From positions 186,001 to 250,000 of the forward strand of contig NZ_ANAC01000011.1 of the NCBI RefSeq assembly GCF_000341225.1: DNA of 64,000 bases. Direction: 5' to 3'. The position numbers and the translations under genes are program-made. The notes under the pieces are model-generated. The model was given only the letters and a program-made list of their open reading frames with translations, did not search any database and was not told the DNA's origin. The DNA is from Nocardiopsis alba DSM 43377. Lineage in GTDB: Bacteria > Actinomycetota > Actinomycetes > Streptosporangiales > Streptosporangiaceae. Positions 17,149 through 28,138 of this stretch are shown here, piece by piece (within the stretch, counting starts at the first letter, position 1; each line of letters starts with the position of its first letter).

Positions 17149-17658
17149 TCACGGGCGCCGAGGACCGACCGGTTCCGGCGCCCGTCGCGCACGACCCAGA
17201 TCACGGGCCAGGTGCGAGCGGCGCAGTCGTCGCGTCCGCATGAGCCTGCTCAGGTCGGCACGGTTGTCGTAGGACAACTGGATGTGGAAGTAGTTCACCT
17301 GCTCCAGGACGGCGAGCACCCACAGGACGATCCCGAGGAACACCTCGGTCCACCAGGAGACCCCGCCCAGGAGCGTCCATCCGATGTAGGCGCCCGAGAC
17401 GAGCAGCAGGATCGGGTTCACCACACGCAGAACCCTGAACACGGCCATCCCGGCGGGGAGCCGCTCGCCCCGGTCCAGCTGCCGCAGCTTCAGGTACCAG
17501 TAGGCCGAACCCTGGATCAACAACACCGAGCACACGGCGAAACCCGCCAGGTTGGCACCGGTGGTCGGTGTTCCCAGCAGGCCGAAGAAGACCAGCGCGA
17601 ACCAGAAGACGTTGGCGGTCTCCAGAATCGCGAGCGTGGTGAGCCGTCGTCGCGTCAT
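17149..17658 (-). CDS. Small multi-pass membrane protein
   Basis: A 169-residue protein with ATG 17658. Four hydrophobic segments: VFWFALVFFGLLGTP, LAGFAVCSVLLIQGSAYWYL, VVNPILLLVSGAYIGWTLLG and TEVFLGIVLWVLAVLEQVNY, then a very basic cytoplasmic tail (RLMRTRRLRRSHLARDLGRA). It has no transporter or enzyme motif. The stop is 17 bases from the end of the convergent hisC-like gene. It follows the regulator gene at 17739-19058 in the same direction but is separated from it by a terminator, so it is probably independently expressed. Function unknown. Confidence 0.78.
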   Translation of the reverse strand: MTRRRLTTLAILETANVFWFALVFFGLLGTPTTGANLAGFAVCSVLLIQGSAYWYLKLRQLDRGERLPAGMAVFRVLRVVNPILLLVSGAYIGWTLLGGVSWWTEVFLGIVLWVLAVLEQVNYFHIQLSYDNRADLSRLMRTRRLRRSHLARDLGRARRAPEPVGPRRP

Positions 17659-17692
17659 GGAGGCGATTTTTCCCGACGGCCCGAGGACGCGC

Positions 17693-17723
17693 GAAGGGCG
17701 GCCCCCGATGGGGACCGCCCTTC
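17693..17723 (-). terminator. Rho-independent-like hairpin after the regulator gene
   Basis: GAAGGGCGG (17693-17701) pairs with CCGCCCTTC (17715-17723); the interior CCCC/GGGG extends the stem around GAT. It is 16 bases downstream of the regulator stop on the minus strand. Confidence 0.75.
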
Positions 17724-17738
17724 CACGTGGTCGACCGG

Positions 17739-19058
17739 TTACTTGCCGGCCGCGTCCTTGTCCAACTTCTCCACGATCAGCCGGTAGAGCTGCCGCGGGC
17801 GTCCCGGCTGGAGGGTGCGGTTGGGCGGCAGCGGCCAGGCCAACCCCTCCTCCACCAGGGTGCGCAGCAGCCGTCGGGCCGTCCGGGAGGTGACCCCGAG
17901 CATGCGCCCGGCGTTCTCCGCGTCGACGACCAGAGGACCGTCCTCCTCCGCGATCTTCTCCGAGAGACGGATGAGGGTCTCGCGTCCCTTGGTGCGCAGG
18001 GGCTCGGAGGACTGCCGTGCGGGCGCGCGCTGGGCGGGGACCAGGGAACGACCCTCACGGTCCACCGCGAAGCTCTGTCGCGAGGCCTGGGCGCGGTTCA
18101 GGGCCGCGCGAGCGTGCGACTCCGCGTCCTGTGTGGTGCGTCCCATGCCGATGCCGACCTCGATCGCGATCCCGAGCTCCGCCTTGATCCGCTCCACGAA
18201 CGGCGGCTGCCGGAACCCCTCGGTCGCGGTGACGAGGGAACCGCGGGTGGCCGTGATCATGAACGAGTGGTCGTCCAGGCGGTGCGCGGTCGCGTTGATC
18301 CGGTGCGCCTCCTGGAGCAGCAGACGGTGCAGGGACAGTCGCAGCTCCTCACGCCAATAACGGGGCGTGGAGCGGCGGGAGGAGTCGCGCAGGGTGGGCA
18401 CGTCGACCACGACGACGCCCAGCTGGGCCTCCTCCAGACGGTGGTGGGCACCCAGCAGACCGGCGGTCTGTAGAGCGCTGCGCACCCCCGCGTTGGTGGG
18501 GCGCAGCCGGATCACCGGCACCCCGATCGCCTCCAGGCGCTCGGCGACACCGCGGACGCAGGTGATCGCCATCCTGGTGGCCTTGCGCCGCCACAACCCC
18601 TCGTGGAACGAGGTGAGCTGAGCGGTGTTGGTCAGCTCCTCGTGCACGTGGATACCGTCCACCGGCAGGTCGACCTCGGAGTAGGCCTCCACCACGTCGG
18701 CCCTGCCGAGCACGTCCAGACTCGCTCTGGTGGGGTCGTAGCGATCGTCGAGGGTCGCTCGGAGCAGGGCCTCGTGCAGGCTCGCCCCGCCGAGCGGCAC
18801 GAAGGTCGCGGGCATGGTCAACACGCCCGCCTTCCGTGCGAACTCGTAGGGGACAGGGCTGGCGAACAGATAGGCATCGATCGCCGAACCCAGCCTGACG
18901 ACCTTGTCCGTCGCCTCTTGCTCATCTCGGTACGCGGCGGCGATGAGTCTGGCGTTGAGAGGTCCTGTTGACCCAGGACCCATGAGCATGACCCGTTCGA
19001 CCACCTCATGGGGTCCTATGACGCCGATCGTCAAATCGCCAGTACGCTGGGCACTCAC
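17739..19058 (-). CDS. DNA-binding regulator with GGDEF-like and winged-helix regions
   Basis: A 439-residue protein from GTG 19058, with GGGGAG nine bases upstream. Residues ~10-130 are a Rossmann-like region (LTIGVIGPHEVVERVMLMGP; FASPVPYEFARKAGVLTMPA). Residues ~215-330 look like a degenerate nucleotide-cyclase/GGDEF fold (LGVVVVDVPT; RLDDHSFMITAT; AIEVGIGMGRTTQDAESHAR) without a GGDEF motif. The last ~85 residues hold a winged helix (AGRMLGVTSRTARRLLRTLV). The architecture suggests a ligand-responsive transcription factor; ligand and targets are unknown. It is expressed toward the small membrane protein but ends at its own terminator. I have seen this arrangement in Gram-positive bacteria but cannot name a characterised member. 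Confidence 0.65.
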   Translation of the reverse strand: MSAQRTGDLTIGVIGPHEVVERVMLMGPGSTGPLNARLIAAAYRDEQEATDKVVRLGSAIDAYLFASPVPYEFARKAGVLTMPATFVPLGGASLHEALLRATLDDRYDPTRASLDVLGRADVVEAYSEVDLPVDGIHVHEELTNTAQLTSFHEGLWRRKATRMAITCVRGVAERLEAIGVPVIRLRPTNAGVRSALQTAGLLGAHHRLEEAQLGVVVVDVPTLRDSSRRSTPRYWREELRLSLHRLLLQEAHRINATAHRLDDHSFMITATRGSLVTATEGFRQPPFVERIKAELGIAIEVGIGMGRTTQDAESHARAALNRAQASRQSFAVDREGRSLVPAQRAPARQSSEPLRTKGRETLIRLSEKIAEEDGPLVVDAENAGRMLGVTSRTARRLLRTLVEEGLAWPLPPNRTLQPGRPRQLYRLIVEKLDKDAAGK

Positions 19059-19202
19059 CTCGGGTTGCTCCCCGCTACCATTCCACGCTCTTCACTATGT
19101 GCGCCCACTGGTTTCCCGACCCGATCTCTGTCACGGCATGATTGCCGAGATCGTACCCATTGTGCGGGGCCAAAGAAGATCGTTTTCCATATCAACGCCG
19201 AA

Positions 19203-19235
19203 AGCCCGGGTGGGAGGAGGCCTCCCACCCCGGCT
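19203..19235 (-). terminator. Long terminator hairpin after murA
   Basis: A 15-bp stem with a single mismatch: 19203-19217 pairs with 19221-19235 around a 3-base loop, about 20 bases downstream of the murA stop on the minus strand. Confidence 0.8.
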
Positions 19236-19254
19236 TGAACTGCGCTTACGACAG

Positions 19255-20556
19255 CTACGAGACGGTGACGCGCTCCACGTCGCCGCCTAGCGTGGCGAGA
19301 CGCTGCGCGAACTGGGCGTGACCGCGGTCCACCAGATAACCAGGCGCAACGATTGTCTCACCTTCGGCGACCAGTCCGGCGAGCACCAGGGCGGCACCGG
19401 TACGGAGGTCGTGGGCGATCACCTCGGCGCCGCGCAGGTTCGTGGAACCGTGCACGATGGCGCGGGTGCCCTCGACCTCGATCTTGGCGCCCATCTTGTT
19501 GAGCTCGTCGGCCAGCGCGAAGCGGCCGTCGTAGATGGCCTCGTGGATGTAGCTCTCACCCTCGGCCAGGGTGGCCAGGGCCATCAGCGGAGACTGAAGG
19601 TCGGTGGCGAAGCCCGGGAAGGGAGAGGTGACCGCGTTGATCGGCCGCAGCGGCACGGACGGGTCCCGCTGGACGTGCAGGACGGCGCCCTCCTGCGAGA
19701 AGCCGACGCCCATCTGCTCCAGTTTCCAGCGGGCGACACCCAGGTGGTCCAGGTTGGCGCCGACCAGGCTGACCTCGCCACCGGTCGCGGCGACGGTCAT
19801 CGCGAACACACCGGCGTCGATGCGGTCCGACATGATCGTGTGCTCGACCGCGGTGAGCTCTTCGACGCCCTCGACGGTGATCAGACCGGTGCCGCCACCG
19901 CTGATCTTCGCGCCCATGGCGCTGAGGAACGCGATGACGTCGAGGACCTCGGGCTCCAGGGCCGCGTGCTCGATCACGGTGGTGCCGGGCGCGAGCACGG
20001 CGGCCATGATGAGGTTCTCGGTGCCCGTGTGGGAGGGCGTGTCCAGGTACAGCCGACCGCCGCGGAGCCTGCTCGCCTCCACGTTGATGTGGTTGCGCTC
20101 GGGGTCCTCGGTCACCTCGGCGCCCAGACGGGCGAAGCCGCGGTAGTGGAAGTCCAGGTTCCGGCTGCCCAGGTTGCATCCGCCGACGCCCTCGATGCGC
20201 GCACGGCCGGTGCGGTGCATCAGGGCCGGAACGAAGAGCACGGAGCCGCGGAAGCGGGCCGCGATCTCGGCGGGCAGAACCGCGAGTTCGGGGTCGTTGA
20301 GGCCGGAGGCGTCGATGACGACGGTGCGTTCCGCTTCGTGGAAGGCGACCTTGGCGCCCACGTGTTCGGCGAGCTCGAGTGCGCGGTAGACGTCCTCGAT
20401 GACCGGAACGTTCCGCAGCACAGTACGGCCCTTGGCCGCCAGCAGGGCGGCCCCGATCATCGGCAGGACGGCGTTCTTCGCGCCTTGGATGAACGCCGTT
20501 CCACTGAGGGGGCGTCCGCCGCGGACGCGGTAACGAACCTCCTGGCCCATGCTCAT
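19255..20556 (-). CDS. murA: UDP-N-acetylglucosamine 1-carboxyvinyltransferase (MurA)
   Basis: A 433-residue enzyme starting at ATG 20556 (MSMGQEVRYRVRGG) with AAAGGAG upstream. It transfers enolpyruvate from PEP to UDP-GlcNAc, the first committed cytosolic step of peptidoglycan synthesis. Visible: GAKNAVLPMIGAALLA (the Lys-Asn pair), the loop GVGGCNLGSRNLDFH carrying the catalytic Cys attacked by fosfomycin, FRGSVLFVPALMHRTG, and C-terminal DLRTGAALVLAGLVAEGET. Both inside-out alpha/beta domains are complete. Streptomycetes often have two MurA copies, so this need not be the only one. It has its own terminator, and a 367-bp gap separates it from purC. Confidence 0.93.
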   Translation of the reverse strand: MSMGQEVRYRVRGGRPLSGTAFIQGAKNAVLPMIGAALLAAKGRTVLRNVPVIEDVYRALELAEHVGAKVAFHEAERTVVIDASGLNDPELAVLPAEIAARFRGSVLFVPALMHRTGRARIEGVGGCNLGSRNLDFHYRGFARLGAEVTEDPERNHINVEASRLRGGRLYLDTPSHTGTENLIMAAVLAPGTTVIEHAALEPEVLDVIAFLSAMGAKISGGGTGLITVEGVEELTAVEHTIMSDRIDAGVFAMTVAATGGEVSLVGANLDHLGVARWKLEQMGVGFSQEGAVLHVQRDPSVPLRPINAVTSPFPGFATDLQSPLMALATLAEGESYIHEAIYDGRFALADELNKMGAKIEVEGTRAIVHGSTNLRGAEVIAHDLRTGAALVLAGLVAEGETIVAPGYLVDRGHAQFAQRLATLGGDVERVTVS

Positions 20557-20923
20557 GTGCTCCTTTGTGAGGCAGATGTGAAAAAAGGTCACCCTCGTCG
20601 GGTTTCGCCTATGTGAGGTTGAGACGCGGGTTTCCCCTGGAACGTTGCGACCATCTTGCGTGTGACCTGCGCGGCCATTGAACCGTTCGGTTCGCGAAGA
20701 CTCTATAGCAACCGCCGGCGCATACCGGCCCAAAACGTGGTATACCCGCAGATCGCGGATAGAGTCCCGCCAAACGACCAAAGTGGCGTTACGCCTGAGG
20801 GAGAGACCAAGGGTCGCGCGTATGGCTGACCGTTACTCCGGCATTGCGCACGACTCCACCACCATACGCGCTTTCGCGGCCCATTCGGTGACCGCGTGCG
20901 CTGAATCACTCGCGCGCCGCGTG
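20557..20923. other. Intergenic region upstream of murA
   Basis: 367 bases containing the murA promoter and the purC 3' end. A separated 8-bp inverted repeat GACTCTAT (20699-20706) / ATAGAGTC (20759-20766) and a small GCCGG/CCGGC hairpin between its arms are visible. A 68-codon minus-strand frame here lacks a ribosome site and is not called. Confidence 0.45.
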
Positions 20924-21829
20924 TCAGAGCACCGGCTTTGTCCCGGTCAAGCGCTCATGGATCTCTTTGTAGCGGGACAGAGTGCGCTCCACCACGTCGT
21001 CCGGAAGTTCCGGCGGAGGGGTCTCCGAAGCCCGGTCCCAACCGGAATCGCCCGAGGTCAGCCAGTCGCGCAGTACCTGCTTGTCGAACGAGGGCTGAGC
21101 GTGTCCGGGGCTCCACTCGTCGGCCGGCCAGTAACGCGACGAGTCCGGGGTGAACACCTCGTCGGCCAGGACCAGCGCGCCGGAGGAATCCCGTCCGAAC
21201 TCGAACTTGGTGTCGGCGAGGATCACCCCTCGCTCCCGGGCGACGTCCCGACCGCGCCCGTAGACACGCAGGGTGATCTCGCGCAGCTCCGTGGCGAGCC
21301 TCTCACCGTGCTCGGCCGCCACGACGTCGAAGGAGACGTTCTCGTCGTGATCGCCGACCGCCGCCTTGACCGCCGGGGTGAAGATCGGCTCGGGCAGCTC
21401 CGAACCGTCGGTCAGCCCCTCGGGGAGCGGAACCCCGCAGATCGTGCGGTCGACCGAGTACTCGGCGAGTCCGGAACCGGCGAGGTAGCCGCGGGCCACG
21501 CACTCCACGGGGACCATGTCCAGCCGCTCGCAGACGAGCGTACGGCCGGCCCAGTCGGCCGGGGCGCCCTCGGGCGGCGTGTCCGAGACCACGTGGTTCG
21601 GGACCAGATCGCCCAGACGCTCGAACCACCACAGGGACAGTTGGGTGAGCAGACGCCCCTTACCGGGGATCTCCGTGGGCAGGACCCAGTCGAAGGCCGA
21701 GATACGATCGCTGGCCACCATGACCAGGTCGCCGGAGGCGGTCGCGTACAGGTCGCGCACCTTACCGGTGTGCAGGTGGGTCAGTCCGGGCACCTGGACG
21801 GGCTCGGGCACGGTGACGAAACCGCTCAT
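20924..21829 (-). CDS. purC: Phosphoribosylaminoimidazole-succinocarboxamide synthase
   Basis: A 301-residue SAICAR synthetase, ATG 21829 with AAGGAAC upstream. It joins CAIR and aspartate using ATP in purine synthesis. Motifs: HTGKVRDLY (ATP grip), SDRISAFDWVLPTEIPGKG, PVECVARGYLAGSGLAEY, ILADTKFEFGRD and LADEVFTPDSSRYWP. The length matches the bacterial/fungal long form. It is the last gene of a purA-purD-purC run on the minus strand, 85 bases after purD, and probably belongs to one transcript. No defect is seen. Confidence 0.96.
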   Translation of the reverse strand: MSGFVTVPEPVQVPGLTHLHTGKVRDLYATASGDLVMVASDRISAFDWVLPTEIPGKGRLLTQLSLWWFERLGDLVPNHVVSDTPPEGAPADWAGRTLVCERLDMVPVECVARGYLAGSGLAEYSVDRTICGVPLPEGLTDGSELPEPIFTPAVKAAVGDHDENVSFDVVAAEHGERLATELREITLRVYGRGRDVARERGVILADTKFEFGRDSSGALVLADEVFTPDSSRYWPADEWSPGHAQPSFDKQVLRDWLTSGDSGWDRASETPPPELPDDVVERTLSRYKEIHERLTGTKPVL

Positions 21830-21914
21830 GATGTTCCTTCCGGCTTTCTGCCTGGAAGGAGGACCCGGCCCCATGGGTCGACGAGGCCGGACCCTCCCTG
21901 TCGGAGTCGACGAG

Positions 21915-23165
21915 TCAGAGCTCGGCGGCGGCGCGTTCGGCGATGTCGGTGCGGTCGAAGGAACCGCGCAGGTCCAGCCTCCCGACCGCCTCGTAGGCGC
22001 GCTCGCGGGCCTGACGCAGGTCCGCTCCCGTACCCACCACGCTCAGCACACGGCCGCCGTTGGACTTGACCTCGCGCGCCCCGTCCCAGGCGGTGCCCGC
22101 GTGCAGCACGTAGGCGCCCTCCATGGCCCCGGCGGCGTCCAGCCCGCCGATGAGGTCGCCCTTGGTCGGGTCCCCGGGGTAGTTCTCGGCCGCGACCACG
22201 ACGGTCACCGCCGCGCCCTTCTTCCACTGGAGCGAGCCGATCGCGCCCAGCCCGCCGGTGTCGGTGGCCTGGAGGACCGCGCCGATCGGGGTGGCCAGAC
22301 GGTCCAGCACGACCTGGGTCTCCGGGTCGCCGAACCGCGCGTTGAACTCCACCACGCGCGGCCCCTGGGAGGTCAGCGCCAGACCCACGTAGAGCAGGCC
22401 CTGGTAGCGGAGCCCACGACGGTTCATCTCCGAGACGGTCGGTCGCACGACGGTCTCCATGACCTCGTCGACCAGGCCCGGAGGGGCCCAGGGCAGCGGG
22501 GCGTAGGCGCCCATGCCCCCGGTGTTGGGGCCCTGGTCGCCGTCGTAGGCGCGCTTGAAGTCCTGCGCGGGCAGCAGCGGCAGCGCGTGGGCGCCGTCGG
22601 TGAGCACGAACAGCGACACCTCGGGGCCGTCCAGGTACTCCTCGATGACGACACGGCCGCACTCGCGGGCGTGCCTCTCGGCCGCGCCGCGGTCCTCGGT
22701 CACCACGACGCCCTTACCGGCGGCCAGTCCGTCGTCCTTGACCACGTACGGGGCGCCGAACTCGTTCAGGGCGTCGGAGACCTGACCCGGCGTGCGGCAC
22801 ACGCGGGCCTTGGCGGTGGGGACCCCGGCCGCCTCCATGATCTCCTTGGCGAAGGCCTTGGAGCCCTCCAGACGGGCGGCCTCACGGTCCGGGCCGAACA
22901 CCGGGATGCCCCGGTCGCGCAGGGCGTCGGCCACGCCCGCCACCAGCGGGGCCTCCGGACCGATCACCACCAGCTCGGCGCGGATGCGCGCGGCCAGCTC
23001 GGTCACGGCCAACCCGTCCGTCACGTTCAGGACGTGGTTCTCCGCGATCTCCGAGATGCCCGGGTTACCGGGGGCACAGTGGATGTCGGTGACGCCCGGA
23101 TCCAGGGACAGGGCGCGGACGAGTGCGTGTTCGCGGCCTCCGCCGCCGAGAACGAGGGCTTTCAC
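21915..23165 (-). CDS. purD: Phosphoribosylamine-glycine ligase
   Basis: A 416-residue GAR synthetase starting at GTG 23165, with GAAGAGG ten bases upstream. An ATP-grasp enzyme that condenses phosphoribosylamine with glycine. Seen: N-terminal LVLGGGGREHAL, GPEAPLVAGVAD, the ATP-grasp segment APYVVKDDGLAAGKGVVV, DGPEVSLFVLTDG, QGPNTGGMGAY and VVEFNARFGDPETQ (metal ligands). It lies 45 bases downstream of purA and 85 upstream of purC, all on the minus strand. Full length, no anomalies. Confidence 0.97.
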   Translation of the reverse strand: MKALVLGGGGREHALVRALSLDPGVTDIHCAPGNPGISEIAENHVLNVTDGLAVTELAARIRAELVVIGPEAPLVAGVADALRDRGIPVFGPDREAARLEGSKAFAKEIMEAAGVPTAKARVCRTPGQVSDALNEFGAPYVVKDDGLAAGKGVVVTEDRGAAERHARECGRVVIEEYLDGPEVSLFVLTDGAHALPLLPAQDFKRAYDGDQGPNTGGMGAYAPLPWAPPGLVDEVMETVVRPTVSEMNRRGLRYQGLLYVGLALTSQGPRVVEFNARFGDPETQVVLDRLATPIGAVLQATDTGGLGAIGSLQWKKGAAVTVVVAAENYPGDPTKGDLIGGLDAAGAMEGAYVLHAGTAWDGAREVKSNGGRVLSVVGTGADLRQARERAYEAVGRLDLRGSFDRTDIAERAAAEL

Positions 23166-23210
23166 TGAAGGGGGCCTCTTCTTCTGTCTGGAGGGACGGT
23201 GGTCGCCGGG

Positions 23211-24500
<1,290 letters not shown>

Positions 24501-24651
24501 CTACCTCTTCGCTCGACACCTGAACAGGGCTTTTCCCACCCCGGACATGGATCAACCCCTGGCGCAAGGCAGCGACAGGGGCCGTTGCGTATTGAGCGTA
24601 CACGACCTGCGCATCTCGGTTGAGAGCGGCCGTGGGGTGCCCGTGTCACAC

Positions 24652-24682
24652 CGTGCCGGGCGTTCCCGGAACGCCCGGCACG
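24652..24682 (-). terminator. Perfect 15-bp inverted repeat terminator
   Basis: 24652-24666 is exactly complementary to 24668-24682, giving at least a 13-bp stem with a 5-base loop. It is 16 bases downstream of the DUF3151 gene on the minus strand. Confidence 0.85.
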
Positions 24683-24698
24683 CGAGGATCGGAGCGGA

Positions 24699-25115
24699 TC
24701 AGCCGTTGAGGGCCCGATCGGCCTCGGCGCTGGACTCGCGCAGGAAGGTCGAGCAGCGCTCGGCCTCCTCGGTGTCGCCGATGGCCTCGGAGGCCTTGCC
24801 CAGGTAGTGCAGGGCCCGCAGGAAGCCCCGGTTGGGCTCGTGCTCCCACGGGATCGGGCCGTGGCCCTTCCAGCCCGAGCGGCGCAGCTGGTCCAGGCCC
24901 CGGTGGTACCCGGTGCGGGCGTAGGCGTAGGCGGCGACCGGCCGGCCGTCGGCCAGGGCGAGTTCGGCCAGACGGGCCCACGCGGCGGAGTAGGACGGGA
25001 AACGGCCGGCGACCGGGGTGGGGTCGTCGGAGGCGGCCAGGGCCTCGCGCGCCTCGGCGTCGTCGGCCAGGCGCGTCTCGGGCGGCTCGTTCAGCAGGTT
25101 CCGGTGCAGGTTCAT
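24699..25115 (-). CDS. DUF3151 family protein
   Basis: A 138-residue soluble helical protein with ATG 25115 (MNLHRNLLNEPPETRL). The conserved DUF3151 features are visible: PSYSAAWARLAELAL, AYAYARTGYHRGLDQLRRSG, WKGHGPIPWEHEPNRGFLRA and a TPR-like LHYLGKASEAIGDTEEAERC. Members occur next to fructose-bisphosphate aldolase in mycobacteria and other actinobacteria, as here (fba is 140 bp upstream in the same direction). The function is unknown; the helical hairpins suggest protein binding. Terminators lie on both sides, so it may be partly independent of fba. Confidence 0.88.
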   Translation of the reverse strand: MNLHRNLLNEPPETRLADDAEAREALAASDDPTPVAGRFPSYSAAWARLAELALADGRPVAAYAYARTGYHRGLDQLRRSGWKGHGPIPWEHEPNRGFLRALHYLGKASEAIGDTEEAERCSTFLRESSAEADRALNG

Positions 25116-25207
25116 GCCTCCATCCTGCCACCGGGACGAGACCCTTCCGGAGGACGGTCCGGTCCACGTCGGAGCCGGGTCGGCGCCCGGGGAAGGGGGG
25201 AGACGAA

Positions 25208-25239
25208 CGGTGCCCGGCGGCCGAGGCCACCGGGCACCG
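25208..25239 (-). terminator. Terminator downstream of fba
   Basis: A 10-bp perfect stem (CGGTGCCCGG with CCGGGCACCG) lies 17 bases after the fba stop on the minus strand. Confidence 0.75.
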
Positions 25240-25255
25240 CGAAGGACTCCGGGTC

Positions 25256-26278
<1,023 letters not shown>

Positions 26279-26651
26279 GGCTTGACTCTCCCTGGTTCGG
26301 CCTGGAGCGAGCGTCCGCCGGCGCCTACTCTGCGTGCCGACGGCACCCCGTGTGCGTTGCCCCGGTGGAGGGACCGGTCGTGAGGGGAGGCCCGGGAGGC
26401 GGGCCGTTCGTCCGGGGTGTCCACCAGGTGTCGTTCAAGTATCTCGAATCCCCGGAGCCGATTGAAAGGTCTAGACCAAAACGGCCGGGAATGTCGACGT
26501 ACCCGCAGCTTACGAGGGGTGCCGGAGAGGACGACGGAGGGGTCGGGAAGAAAAGCGGTTTACCTACCGTTTTGTGGTTTCCAGTGGTGGAAGCGGGTCT
26601 TCAGGACGACTGCTGTCGCTTTTTGCCGTGATACGCGCTACATTCATCGCC
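26279..26651. other. Divergent promoter region between fba and the DUF4115-like gene
   Basis: 373 bases without a gene. A locally AT-rich stretch at 26555-26590 includes the partial inverted repeat CGGTTTACCTACCG and suits promoters or an operator. A -10-like TACATT at 26639-26644 lies 7 bases before the GTG at 26652. Confidence 0.5.
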
Positions 26652-27080
26652 GTGGGACGGCATAGGAATGATCCGAAGGGCGTTGGCCAAGTGATGGCCA
26701 TCGTCGGGACCGTCGCGCTCCTGGTGGCCCTCGTGGCGTTGTGCGGGTACTTCCTGTACCGCTCGATCCCGGGAACCGGCAGTGCCTCCGAGGGCGTCAA
26801 CGCGTCCGAGGTCGCCGCCGAACCGGTGGACACCACCGAGACCGGTGCCCTGTACATCGACGTGGTGGGCGAGTCCACCAGCGTCTTCGTCCGTGTGCCC
26901 GGTGGTGACGTCCTCCTCGACCAGGAGGTCGTCCAGGGCGACTCGGTGCACTACCGGGAGAACACCGACGGCCTGGAGGTCGCCATCGGCGATCCGACCG
27001 CCGTCGAGCTCTACGTCAACGGGGAACCGCGCGACGTCTCCGACCGCGACCCCGGATACTCCTTCACCCTGAACCCCTGA
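26652..27080 (+). CDS. Single-pass membrane protein with RodZ-C/DUF4115-like domain
   Basis: A 142-residue protein. GTG 26652 gives an N-terminus MGRHRNDPKG typical of actinobacterial membrane proteins; ATG 26694 is an alternative that would start inside the membrane segment. One helix (VMAIVGTVALLVALVALCGY) is followed by an extracellular domain: GALYIDVVGESTSVFVRVPG, GDVLLDQEVVQGDSVHY and LEVAIGDPTAVELYVNGEP. The G-x-x-L-x-D-x-x-V-x-x-G and iGdPtaVelyvNG pattern matches the C-terminal beta domain of RodZ (DUF4115), seen in cell-shape proteins. No helix-turn-helix region is attached, so this is a truncated variant of that architecture. Likely leaderless. Confidence 0.78.
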   Translation: MGRHRNDPKGVGQVMAIVGTVALLVALVALCGYFLYRSIPGTGSASEGVNASEVAAEPVDTTETGALYIDVVGESTSVFVRVPGGDVLLDQEVVQGDSVHYRENTDGLEVAIGDPTAVELYVNGEPRDVSDRDPGYSFTLNP

Positions 27081-27139
27081 GTCCCGGGACCCCGGTGGAC
27101 GGGGCCGGCATCGACCCCGCCCGCACCGAGAGGCCGGAC

Positions 27140-27673
27140 TCACACGTCCAGGTCGGACACCTCGAAGATCGGCCGGTACTCCAGGCCCTCCTCCTCCAGT
27201 CGGGCCCGCGCGCCGCGATCCACGATCAGCGCGACCGCCACCACCTCGGCTCCCGCCTCGCGCAACGCCTCGACCGCGGTCATCACCGAGCCACCGGTCG
27301 TGGAGGTGTCCTCCAGGGCCAGCACACGCCGCCCCTTGACGTCCGGACCCTCGATCCTGCGCTGCAACCCGTGGGCCTTGCCCGCCTTGCGCACCACGAA
27401 GGCGTCCAGGCGCCGTCCCCGCGCGTGCGCGGCGTGCAGCATCGCGGTGGCCACCGGGTCCGCGCCGAGGGTCAGACCGCCCACCGCGTCGAACTCCAGG
27501 TCCGCGACGGTGTCCAACAGGACCGAGCCGACCAGCGGCGCGGCCTCCCCGTCCAGGGTGATCCGGCGCAGGTCGACGTAGTAGTCGGCCTCCCGGCCGG
27601 AGGACAGGGTCACCTTCCCGCGCACGACCGCCTTATCGTTGATCTGACGCAGGAGTTCATCACGTTCGCTCAT
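27140..27673 (-). CDS. pyrE: Orotate phosphoribosyltransferase
   Basis: A 177-residue enzyme from ATG 27673 (MSERDELLRQINDKAV). It adds phosphoribose from PRPP to orotate in UMP synthesis. Motifs: FKxS-type loop VTLSSGREADYYVDLRR, AVGGLTLGADPVATAM, RKAGKAHGLQRRIEGP (flexible loop with catalytic Lys) and the PRPP motif VLALEDTSTTGGSVM. A longer frame to 27778 has no supporting ribosome site. A -10-like TAGGCT lies 8 bases before the start, so the mRNA may have almost no leader. It stands apart from other pyr genes. Confidence 0.95.
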   Translation of the reverse strand: MSERDELLRQINDKAVVRGKVTLSSGREADYYVDLRRITLDGEAAPLVGSVLLDTVADLEFDAVGGLTLGADPVATAMLHAAHARGRRLDAFVVRKAGKAHGLQRRIEGPDVKGRRVLALEDTSTTGGSVMTAVEALREAGAEVVAVALIVDRGARARLEEEGLEYRPIFEVSDLDV

Positions 27674-27796
27674 GATCAGTGAGCCTAGAACACCGGGTGG
27701 GGCCCCTCGGACCGGACGACGAGGGGCGGGGCGCCGAACCGGCGACCTCGCACGATCCCGCCCGACCCGGAACAACACCGTCCCGATGGGGTGACC

Positions 27797-28138
27797 ATGT
27801 CAGAACGTGCCGATGTCGTCAGGGTGGAGACCACCATCGACGACCGGGAAGGGGCCGAGGAGCTGGCCCGCTCGGTCATCGAGAACCGACTGGCGGCCTG
27901 TGCCCAGGTCGGCGGTCCGCACCGCAGCCTCTACCGCTGGGAGGGGGAGGTCCGGGCGGACGAGGAGTGGAAGGTCGTGATCAAGACCGCGTCCGACCGC
28001 TTGGACGACCTGGTCGCCCACCTGGTCGAGATCCACCCCTACGACGTGCCCGAGGTCGTGGCCCTGCCGGTGGTCGGGGGCAACCCCGGCTACCTCGCCT
28101 GGGTCCGGGACGAGACACGCGGGGGCGGCCCCGCGTGA
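27797..28138 (+). CDS. cutA: CutA1-type divalent-ion tolerance protein
   Basis: A 113-residue protein with ATG 27797 and GGGGTGA upstream (GTG 27791 is an alternative). The family signature is complete: VRVETTIDDREGAEELARSV, ENRLAACAQVGGPHRSLYRW, EGEVRADEEWKVVIKT and IHPYDVPEVVALPVVGGNP, ending YLAWVRDET. CutA1 forms a very stable trimer related to PII signalling proteins. It was linked to copper tolerance in E. coli, but its real function is unsettled. It overlaps the next gene by 4 bases (GTGA), so the two are translationally coupled. Confidence 0.93.
   Translation: MSERADVVRVETTIDDREGAEELARSVIENRLAACAQVGGPHRSLYRWEGEVRADEEWKVVIKTASDRLDDLVAHLVEIHPYDVPEVVALPVVGGNPGYLAWVRDETRGGGPA

Noticed and set aside
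20699..20766. Separated inverted repeat GACTCTAT/ATAGAGTC as an operator
   Set aside because: Arms are only 8 bp and 52 bp apart; it may be chance. Noted in the intergenic entry only.
20703..20909. A 68-codon minus-strand frame between murA and purC
   Set aside because: No ribosome site, unusual composition for this genome and location in the murA promoter region.
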